40,698 nt of DNA from a virus, in IMG/VR virus record IMGVR_UViG_3300033142_000163, positions 1-40,698 of that record. One strand, written 5' to 3'. Both the position numbers and the translations under genes were made by a program. Shown piece after piece: positions 33,170-40,698 of this stretch; position 1 is the stretch's first letter, and each line of letters begins with the position of its first letter. The notes beneath the pieces were generated by a model that saw nothing but the letters and a program-made list of their open reading frames with translations, was not told the DNA's origin and did not search any database.

Positions 33170-36100
33170 ATGGAAATATATATATTACCAAACGGCGAAG
33201 AAGTTGATTTGACTAACATGCCAGAAGAACAAAGAATAATTTTCTTATCTGAAAACCCGGATGCAAAATTAAAAAAAGTGGAGGGTGTTGCAGCAGGTGC
33301 AGATGCGATGCCTTCAAACAACCTGTTCGCACCGAATCAAGATGGGGATTTAACTTCGGAAAATTTTTCTTCGGTATCTCTAGATAATTTTGAATACTTT
33401 AATCCACAAGGAAACGAGGAGTTGTCTCAAAAAATAGGTGGAGCTATAAGTAAAACTAATCCTGAAGATTTATTAGAAGTTAATGAGTTTGGTACTTTTG
33501 AAGACCAAAACGTTCAAAGAGCTTTAGACTATGGTTTTATTTCTGAAGATGATTTAATAAAAGCTGGTTATAAGCAAGATCCTCTTGGTATATCTACGTT
33601 GATTATGCCTAGTGATTATGAAAGAAAAAAAGCTAGAAGTAAAATAGGTACATTTCAAACAAAAAGCCCTAATGAAATACAAGCTTATATAGATATACAA
33701 AATTTAAATAAACCATATATATACGAAGACAAAAGTCCTAATGACGGATTTGTAGACGATGTATATGGTGATATTTATTTAGAAAACATGAATCAGGTAG
33801 ATTTTGCTGGTTACATGAAAGAAAAAGGCTATGATGAAGATTTAAAAAGATTTTTAGAATTAGATTTAAATGAAAGATCATATGGTAATAATTATGATCC
33901 TGAATTAGCTTATGAGAGAAAAAAATTACAATATCTAAACATGTATATAAATGATCAACTGCAGAGAGATATTAAGCAGCAGCAGTTGATGTATGAACTA
34001 GAAACAGGTGTTGATCCAAAAGTAACAAATAAAAAGTTTAATTTATCTCCTGAAAATATAAATATATATCAATACGAAAATTATTTAAGAGAAGAATTTC
34101 CTCTTATATCTGCTAAAATGCAAGAGGTTGATGAAAGAGAACAACTTCAGTATAAACAATTATTAGATACAAATGGAAATATTGGCACAGGTAAATTTAT
34201 ATTAAATGTGTTAGGTAATGGTTGGAATGGTTTTAGCAAAAGTGTAAGTGAATTAAGTGCTTCTGCTTATGGTTTATTACCTGGTGATTATTTTGAAGGA
34301 GTATCAGAATCTATAAGAGAAGAAATAGCTTTAGAAGCTATGGGTTTTGATTTTGGTTTGACATATAATACTGGTCCTGGTAGATATGTCTCTGGTATTG
34401 GAAAGTCTATAGTTGATCAAGAAACAGGTACTAAATACTTGGTAACAGGAGATGGTAGAATATTAGATGTAGATAGAAAAATAGATGCAACAAATTTTTT
34501 ATCAATAGAAAAAGGTGATGAAATAAGAGAAAAAGCAAGAAAACAAGGTGTAAAAGATAACTCGTTTAGCACACTTGGTGCTTTTGATGCTGGATCTCAA
34601 GTTATAGGTGATCTAATTGTTCAGATAGCACTTTCAAGAGGAATGGGTAATGGTATTAGAGCTGTTGGAGGGTTTACAAAAGGTTTAGGTGTTCTAGGTA
34701 AAACAAGAAAATTTTTAAAATCTATTCCTATTAAAAGAACAATGTCTGATGCTATAATAGGTCAAGCAACTATAGGTTTCTCTAGAGGATATGAAAATAC
34801 ATTAGCCGAAGCTAGAAAAGCTGGATTAAATGATCAAGAAGCTAAAGAATTAGCAGCTGTAGGATCCATACAAACAGGTATATTATATGCGATAACAGCA
34901 CCAATATCACCTCAAACAAGAGCAACAGATGCTATATTTGGAAAATTAACAACTAAAAACTTTGTTGCTAACGCCGTACAAGAATATACTAAAAAAGGTA
35001 AAAAAGGTTTTATAGATTATTTTAGAACAGGAAATATAGGTAAATTAATAAATCTTGGTGGCGAAGGTTTTAAAGAAATGTTTCAAGAAAATGTGCAACA
35101 AATAGGTGAAACTTTTGCTGTTAATAGAAATGTAAACGATAGAGCTGGTAGAAAAATATTAAAAGACACAATGAGCCTTCAAGACTTTATTGACACTAGT
35201 GTTTTATCTTTCTTTGCTGGAGCTGTTTTACCTGGTGCGGGTGTCACTGTTGATTTAGCAAAACAAACAGCTAGACAGCTTCTTGGAATGAGCGCTATAG
35301 ATAGATTTAACGCATTAAGTTTTTTAGCTTATAAAAAAGATTCTGTTAAAGATTTATTAGCAACTCAAGTTTCACAAGGTATTTACACTCAACAAGAGGC
35401 TGATCAATTATTAGAAGAAATAAATGCTTTTGATAATAATATAAATAGAATGCCTCAAGATTTATCTGCTGAAGCTGCAACTCAAATATTAGGAGATGTA
35501 AATGAAGTAGCTAAACTAAGACAACAAAGAAAAACAGAAGATCCCTCTTTTCACTCAGAAACAGATGCTAGAATAGCAGCATTAGATGAAAAAATAAAAA
35601 CAGCTTATTATAATGACATAACAAAAAGAAAGTCAGGTATAATAGAAAAAGCTATAAAAAGTGGTAAAATAGAAAATGTCTCTTGGAATGAATTTAATTC
35701 TACAAGTGAAGTTGTAGATTTTCTAGTAAATGAATTAGGTTATACAAAAGCAAAAGCTATAGCTACAGCTGGTAAATACGGAACAACAATACAAAGAGGT
35801 GATCAGCAATATATAGTAATAAATAACGAAAAAGCAGCTAAAGATGGTAAAGTTACGGTTAAAGAACACGAGTTTTTACACGCCGTAATGTATGAAACAA
35901 TAAGAAATAATCCACAAGCACAAGTTCTTTTAGGAAAATCTTTATTAGCTGAGGTAATGAAAATACAAGATAAACTAGATAACAACGAGTCTCTTGAAAA
36001 AGCTTTACCAGATGAATTTTTATCTGATTTTACTAGTTATATAAATTTTTATAATAATGTTATAAAAGGTTTTGATGCTGATTTAAAAGCTGGTACTATA

Positions 36101-39100
36101 ACTAAACAAGAATATGATAGAAAAGTAGCTGAAGCTGTTGGTAATCAATGGGAAGAAGTTTTAACTCTTTACTCAGATGCTATTACAGTAGGTGCTGTAA
36201 CATATGAAGCAGACACTTTTACTAAAATAGCAGATACAATAAGACAAGTTTTGCAGTTTTTAGGATTAAAAGATATAAAATTTAACTCAGCTAAAGATGT
36301 TTATAATTTTATAAAAGACTATAACTCTAGTATAAATGCTAGAATATTAACAGCAGATAGAAACAAAGCTTTATCCAAAGTAGCTAAACAAGGAGCAAAA
36401 GTAGATACTAAAGCTCTTGAAACTGAATCACAAGAATTTGTAGATAAAAACAAAAAACAAGCGCCTAAACAACCTGTTGTTGATAGAGAACCAACACCTG
36501 ATGAAATAAAAGAAATAGAAGATAATTATACTTTTGACGAAAAGTTTGCTTTAAAAACTAAAAGACCTATATCTAGTGAAGAGTTTAAAGCTAAAGTAAA
36601 TTCTTTTTATAATAAAAATTTATGGGGTAAATCTACAGGTGTAGATTCTGTTCTTTATGATATTCTAAATGAATATGAAAAACCTATATTAGACAAGGCT
36701 AGTGTATTATATGGTAATTTACCTGATTATAGCGCGGAAGACATGTTAGCTGAAACAGCTATTGCTTTAATACCTCACATTAGAAACTTTAATAAAGAAT
36801 TTTTACAGTTAAGAGAAAAGAAAAGAAAAGAGTTAAAAGAAAAAGGTTTGTCTTCTTCTGAAATTAATAACACGTTAAATAAGCTTGACGAAAAAGGATA
36901 TAAAAATTCTGAAGGTGAAATTGTATTAGAAAACAATAATCTTAACGGTTGGATAAATAGCCAGTTAAGAAATAAAATGAAAAACGCGCTTAAAACTGGT
37001 AACGTTACGAGTCAAAAATTTACAGATGAAATAGACGAAAGATCTACATCTGTAGAAACAACTAGTCAAAGTGAAATACAAGAACAAAAAGAAGAATTTG
37101 AAAAAAATCAAGATGAATTAATAACATTATTAACTGATCCTGTTTTTGGTTTTTCAAATAAAGATGGTCAACCTATATTAATAGAAGGAGTACCGGTTGG
37201 AGGTGATTTTGCTTTAAGCGCAAACGATCCGTCTATTGCTGTCAATAAAAAGCTTAAAACAGTAACTGACCCTGCAATAAAAAAACAATTAGAACAAGAA
37301 AAAAGAGATCTTGAAAGAGGCTTAGAATTAGAAAGCAAAAAGTATTTAACAGATGAAGAAGTTAAAGAACTTAAAAAGCTTAAGTCATTTAAAACCTATA
37401 GTGTAGCCTCTGGTGGAATGATAAAAACATATAAAGCTTATTCCCAAGAGATAAATCCAGCAGCTATAATAGCGGCAGAAGTTAGAAGAGAAATAATATC
37501 ATCACCAAATATAGAAACTTTAGATTTTAGAAATTTTAAAAAGAAATTATCTATTCTTTCACAAACTCTTTCAAGAAGAATGACTTTTCAAAATAGTAAA
37601 GATTTAGATTCTTTTATGTTTAATAATTGGAAATTAATATGGGATGTTATTAATAATCCTGTAGATCCAATTACAGGTGAATCAACTTATGCAATTAAAA
37701 AAATACCGCCAAGATTAAAAAATACAAATGATCAAGGTCAACCTATTAAAACCAAAGATATAAACGTAGCTACTTTCTTACAAAGTTACTTTGGCATAGA
37801 TGAAGCTACTAGAATAATTAGAACATATAGTAAAAATCCAAATGTTTTAATAAAAAAGTTTTTACCTGTAGAATTAGGCAGAACTGGTAATAAATTATGG
37901 TCAACTGCTTATTTTGACAGAAGAACAGCACTAATGGAGTTATTTGGTGATGTTGTTGTTTTACAAGAAGGTAGAAATTCATTGAGAAACGATGCTTTTT
38001 TAAATGAAATATCTAATAAAAATCCTAATTTATATAATGATTTAAAAAATATAAATACTAGAAATAAAGTAATAAATAATTTTGCTACAGGTAAATCTGA
38101 TAAAATTAAATTTAGCATGAGTAATGGAACTAAAAACAACGCTAAATTAAACTCTTATTTAAGATATACAAATAATACGGCAGATCAATTTTTTACGGCT
38201 AGAATAATGGATCAAGCCGCTAGAGAGGTTATAAAATATAAGAAAAGAACAAATAAATTTAATGTACCTGACTTAGGTAAAATGAATGATAAAGCTATTT
38301 CTTATTATTTAATAGATAAAATATCTCAAGGTTACAATGATTTTAATTTTAAAAACGAAAACAATAGAAAAGGTAAAATAACTAAAAACGTTTTAGACGT
38401 TTCAGATGTTAAATTTTCTATGCAAAATGAAAGAAAGCAATATAGTGATAATTTAAATACTGCTTTTAATGAGATAATAGAAGAAAATACAGGTGTTGCA
38501 GTTGAAGAAAGTTTTTCTAAAGCTAGAGCAGAACAAATGGCTAAAAGTATTTCTAATCAAGGAATTTATTTACCACCAGGTGATGCTGACTTTTTAGGAT
38601 TAATGTATATTGTGGCTTCAGCTAGTGGTACAAAAGGTCAAAAACAAATAGACTGGGTTACTGAAAACTTAATTAAACCTTACTCAGAAGGTAGTTTAGA
38701 TTTAATTAATGCTAGAAACTCAGCACATAGAGATTGGAAAAATTTATTTGATAAACCAACTAAAAAACTTTTAAGAGAAGATTCTAGCTATTCTGGCTTT
38801 AGCAATGATCAAGCTATAAGAGTTTATTTATGGAAAAAAGCAGGTTATCAAATACCTGATTTGGAAAATAAAGATATTTTTAATTTATCTGAAGTTGTAA
38901 GAACAAATCCTAAACTTAAAAAGATAGCAAATCAAATATCTCTTTTATCAAAACAACCTAATGGATATATAGAGCCACCACAACAATGGATAGATGGTAG
39001 TGTATTAGGTGATGTTCAGTCAATACTAACAAAATTAAATAGAGCTAAATATCTTCAAAAATGGAAACAAAATAAAGATATTATATTTAATAAAGAAACA

Positions 39101-40528
39101 ATGACTAAGCTTGAAGCTGTTTATGGTACACCTTTTGTTGATGCTTTAACAGATATACTTCATAGAATGGAAACAGGTACCAACAAACCTAAAGGAATGA
39201 GTAAAGCCACTAGAGGCTGGGTTGATTGGTTAAATGGTTCTGTTGGTGTTACTATGTTCTTTAATATGAGATCTGCTTTGCTTCAAACAATATCAGCTAC
39301 AAACTTTATTAATATGACATTTAATAATCCTTTAGCTGCTGGTAAAGCTATATTAAATGTTCCACAAATGGCTAAAGATTTTAACACTCTTTGGAATTCT
39401 CCTTATTTAAAAGATAGAAGATCTGGTTTGTTAAGTGATTTACAAGAATCTGAAATAGTAGACGTATTAAATAATCCTAATAATAAAACATGGGCACAAA
39501 AAACAAAAGGTTTAATATTTTGGGCTCTTAAAAAAGGTTTTATACCAACTAGAGCTGCAGATAGTTTAGCTATAACATTAGGTGGTGTTACATTTTATAG
39601 AAATAGAATAAATGATTTAGTTAGTAAAGGAGTAGATTTAGCAGATGCAGAAAAACAAGCAATGAGAGAGTTTTACGAAACAGCTGAAGTTAGTCAACAG
39701 TCTGCGGATCCTGCTAGAATATCTAAAAATCAAGCATCAGTTGAAGGTAGATTATTTTTGTCTTTTCAAAATACTCCTCTTCAATATTCTAGAATTATAA
39801 AAAGATCTGCAATTGACATAGCTAAAAGAAGAGGTAGTTTTGCTGGTAATGTTTCTAAAATAGTTTATTATGCTGCGGTTCAAAACTTCATATTTAATTT
39901 TCTACAAAACGCGTTGTTTAGAATGTGGGACGATGATGATGATCAACAGGTAGATTACACGCAAAGTAAAACTAGAGCCGCAAACGGTATGTTAGATACA
40001 TTAATAAGAGGAGCTGGTTTATATGGTGCTTATATTGCCGCTATAAAAAATGTAGGTTTAAAAGCTTATGAATTAAGCCAAGATCCTAGAAAAGGTAGAG
40101 GTAAAGAATATCAAGTAGTTTTAGAAGCTTTAAATGTTTCACCTTCAATAGGTATTAAAGCTAGAAAAATAGCGAAAGCTTGGCAATCTTATAGTTATAA
40201 TTCAGAGTATTTTGATTACTACGGTTGGAATCCTTTTAAAAATAAATATGCGCTTGAAGCTTTAACTACTATGACTTCTGCCACTTTAAATATACCTCTT
40301 GATAGGTTGATGATAAAAGCAGAGAATGCAATGTCTGTTTTAGACAGTCAATATGAAACTTGGCAAAGAATAGCGTTTTTCTTTGGCTTTAGTAAATGGA
40401 ATTTAGACTTAGACGAAGATCAAAACCAAAACAATAACACTCCTAACAATCCTTTTGGTATTGATTTTGGAGGTGAAATAGAAGATATAGATCTAGATGT
40501 AGATTTAGATTTGGATATAAATTTATAA
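33170..40528 (+). CDS. Giant internal virion / polyvalent cargo protein with HEFLH metallopeptidase motif
   Basis: This 2452-residue protein shows an N-terminal low-complexity part containing VEGVAAGADAMPSNN (about 35-50). A region at about 480-700 has Gly/Ala-rich apolar helices (LGVLGKTRKFLKSIPIKRTM and flanks). A metallopeptidase-like domain has KEHEFLHAVMYE with His900, Glu901 and His904. A long helical middle follows. The C-terminal third has WLNGSVGVTMFFNMRSALLQ and LFLSFQNTPLQYSRIIKRSA, typical of phage large-polyvalent-protein associated domains as I remember them. It ends in an acidic Asp-Leu/Ile/Val repeat (DIDLDVDLDLDINL). The size and position after two ejection-like genes suggest a protein injected with DNA. 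No RNA-polymerase motif was found. Confidence 0.7.
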   Translation: MEIYILPNGEEVDLTNMPEEQRIIFLSENPDAKLKKVEGVAAGADAMPSNNLFAPNQDGDLTSENFSSVSLDNFEYFNPQGNEELSQKIGGAISKTNPEDLLEVNEFGTFEDQNVQRALDYGFISEDDLIKAGYKQDPLGISTLIMPSDYERKKARSKIGTFQTKSPNEIQAYIDIQNLNKPYIYEDKSPNDGFVDDVYGDIYLENMNQVDFAGYMKEKGYDEDLKRFLELDLNERSYGNNYDPELAYERKKLQYLNMYINDQLQRDIKQQQLMYELETGVDPKVTNKKFNLSPENINIYQYENYLREEFPLISAKMQEVDEREQLQYKQLLDTNGNIGTGKFILNVLGNGWNGFSKSVSELSASAYGLLPGDYFEGVSESIREEIALEAMGFDFGLTYNTGPGRYVSGIGKSIVDQETGTKYLVTGDGRILDVDRKIDATNFLSIEKGDEIREKARKQGVKDNSFSTLGAFDAGSQVIGDLIVQIALSRGMGNGIRAVGGFTKGLGVLGKTRKFLKSIPIKRTMSDAIIGQATIGFSRGYENTLAEARKAGLNDQEAKELAAVGSIQTGILYAITAPISPQTRATDAIFGKLTTKNFVANAVQEYTKKGKKGFIDYFRTGNIGKLINLGGEGFKEMFQENVQQIGETFAVNRNVNDRAGRKILKDTMSLQDFIDTSVLSFFAGAVLPGAGVTVDLAKQTARQLLGMSAIDRFNALSFLAYKKDSVKDLLATQVSQGIYTQQEADQLLEEINAFDNNINRMPQDLSAEAATQILGDVNEVAKLRQQRKTEDPSFHSETDARIAALDEKIKTAYYNDITKRKSGIIEKAIKSGKIENVSWNEFNSTSEVVDFLVNELGYTKAKAIATAGKYGTTIQRGDQQYIVINNEKAAKDGKVTVKEHEFLHAVMYETIRNNPQAQVLLGKSLLAEVMKIQDKLDNNESLEKALPDEFLSDFTSYINFYNNVIKGFDADLKAGTITKQEYDRKVAEAVGNQWEEVLTLYSDAITVGAVTYEADTFTKIADTIRQVLQFLGLKDIKFNSAKDVYNFIKDYNSSINARILTADRNKALSKVAKQGAKVDTKALETESQEFVDKNKKQAPKQPVVDREPTPDEIKEIEDNYTFDEKFALKTKRPISSEEFKAKVNSFYNKNLWGKSTGVDSVLYDILNEYEKPILDKASVLYGNLPDYSAEDMLAETAIALIPHIRNFNKEFLQLREKKRKELKEKGLSSSEINNTLNKLDEKGYKNSEGEIVLENNNLNGWINSQLRNKMKNALKTGNVTSQKFTDEIDERSTSVETTSQSEIQEQKEEFEKNQDELITLLTDPVFGFSNKDGQPILIEGVPVGGDFALSANDPSIAVNKKLKTVTDPAIKKQLEQEKRDLERGLELESKKYLTDEEVKELKKLKSFKTYSVASGGMIKTYKAYSQEINPAAIIAAEVRREIISSPNIETLDFRNFKKKLSILSQTLSRRMTFQNSKDLDSFMFNNWKLIWDVINNPVDPITGESTYAIKKIPPRLKNTNDQGQPIKTKDINVATFLQSYFGIDEATRIIRTYSKNPNVLIKKFLPVELGRTGNKLWSTAYFDRRTALMELFGDVVVLQEGRNSLRNDAFLNEISNKNPNLYNDLKNINTRNKVINNFATGKSDKIKFSMSNGTKNNAKLNSYLRYTNNTADQFFTARIMDQAAREVIKYKKRTNKFNVPDLGKMNDKAISYYLIDKISQGYNDFNFKNENNRKGKITKNVLDVSDVKFSMQNERKQYSDNLNTAFNEIIEENTGVAVEESFSKARAEQMAKSISNQGIYLPPGDADFLGLMYIVASASGTKGQKQIDWVTENLIKPYSEGSLDLINARNSAHRDWKNLFDKPTKKLLREDSSYSGFSNDQAIRVYLWKKAGYQIPDLENKDIFNLSEVVRTNPKLKKIANQISLLSKQPNGYIEPPQQWIDGSVLGDVQSILTKLNRAKYLQKWKQNKDIIFNKETMTKLEAVYGTPFVDALTDILHRMETGTNKPKGMSKATRGWVDWLNGSVGVTMFFNMRSALLQTISATNFINMTFNNPLAAGKAILNVPQMAKDFNTLWNSPYLKDRRSGLLSDLQESEIVDVLNNPNNKTWAQKTKGLIFWALKKGFIPTRAADSLAITLGGVTFYRNRINDLVSKGVDLADAEKQAMREFYETAEVSQQSADPARISKNQASVEGRLFLSFQNTPLQYSRIIKRSAIDIAKRRGSFAGNVSKIVYYAAVQNFIFNFLQNALFRMWDDDDDQQVDYTQSKTRAANGMLDTLIRGAGLYGAYIAAIKNVGLKAYELSQDPRKGRGKEYQVVLEALNVSPSIGIKARKIAKAWQSYSYNSEYFDYYGWNPFKNKYALEALTTMTSATLNIPLDRLMIKAENAMSVLDSQYETWQRIAFFFGFSKWNLDLDEDQNQNNNTPNNPFGIDFGGEIEDIDLDVDLDLDINL

Positions 40529-40533
40529 AAAAA

Positions 40534-40698
40534 ATGACAAAAATACCACAAATAGGCGAAAATACTAAATTTACATTAGATGTGAAAACAATAGGTATAA
40601 TTATAAGTTTTGTTGTAGGATTATCTACAACTTATTTCACTTTAAAATCTGATATAGCTTTAGCTATGGAAGAACCAAAGCCAGAAATAACTTCATTA
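40534..40698 (+). CDS. Small membrane protein, 3' end outside window
   Basis: The first 55 residues are visible: MTKIPQIGENTKFTLDVKTI, then an apolar helix at ~20-37 (GIIISFVVGLSTTYFTLK), then a charged segment (SDIALAMEEPKPEITSL). One transmembrane helix with a short cytoplasmic N-terminus is likely. It starts five bases after the giant cargo gene. Similar one-helix proteins occur near structural genes of Bacteroidota phages, but the function is unknown. Confidence 0.6.
   Translation, partial: MTKIPQIGENTKFTLDVKTIGIIISFVVGLSTTYFTLKSDIALAMEEPKPEITSL

Noticed and set aside
33170-40528. The giant protein as a crAss-type virion RNA polymerase
   Set aside because: I looked for the DxDxD-type catalytic motif. 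The only Asp-rich stretches are the DDDDQ-type loop near 39930 and the terminal Asp-Leu repeat, neither in a polymerase context.
1-40698. tRNA genes, CRISPR arrays, insertion sequences, integrase or attachment sites
   Set aside because: No cloverleaf-like stretch, regularly spaced repeats, transposase motifs or recombinase signature were recognised. The tight gene packing leaves no gap large enough for most of them.

Overview
The window is a contiguous piece of a tailed double-stranded DNA phage genome. It is AT-rich (hand counts of typical lines are about 30% G+C), densely packed and entirely plus-strand. 38 coding regions fill it, and no gap between genes exceeds about 85 bases. Several signs point to a Bacteroidota (flavobacterium-like, probably marine) host. 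These are a homologue of the gliding / type 9 secretion motor protein GldL, a Fibrobacter-succinogenes-type (FISUMP) domain inside a tail protein, and gene starts preceded by A/C- or A/T-rich leaders instead of Shine-Dalgarno sequences. The terminase, portal and capsid sequences and their order resemble crAss-like (Crassvirales) or related podoviruses of Bacteroidota. That placement is from memory of the families, not a search, and the diagnostic replication and RNA-polymerase genes lie outside the window.

Layout. Positions 1-2521 hold the end of a tail fibre with an S74 auto-cleaving chaperone, a second tail-tip protein and two small unknowns. Positions 2561-4801 hold a complete phage GroEL/GroES pair and a possible winged-helix protein. 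Positions 4803-8321 hold small, lysine-rich proteins, many sharing an S-P-[I/V/L]-K/H-type motif. Positions 8393-10809 hold two proteins with HExxH metallopeptidase signatures. Positions 10880-12350 hold the GldL-like protein, a 3TM-type holin and a small structural protein with inserted GSGY repeats. Positions 12384-13680 hold small genes, including a possible double GroES-like protein and a small-terminase candidate.

Positions 13673-20992 are the packaging and head block: large terminase, portal, scaffold-like protein and major capsid protein, closed by a perfect 10-bp hairpin. Positions 21073-30350 encode connector, ring and tail proteins, including a 1644-residue one. Then come a GNAT-like protein, three proteins that look like ejected internal virion (cargo) proteins, the last being 2452 residues with an HEFLH motif, and the start of a small membrane protein.

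How the parts may work together: the terminase, portal, scaffold and capsid proteins build and fill the head; the ring and tail proteins plus the fibre make a short-tail machine; the large internal proteins are probably injected; the chaperonins may fold these large virion proteins; the holin acts at lysis. The main unexplained elements are the GldL-like protein, the SPxK-motif family, the local high-G+C tract inside the terminase gene, and a 15-base AT-rich element placed identically one base before two start codons.

No tRNA, rRNA, CRISPR array, insertion sequence, integrase or attachment site was recognised.
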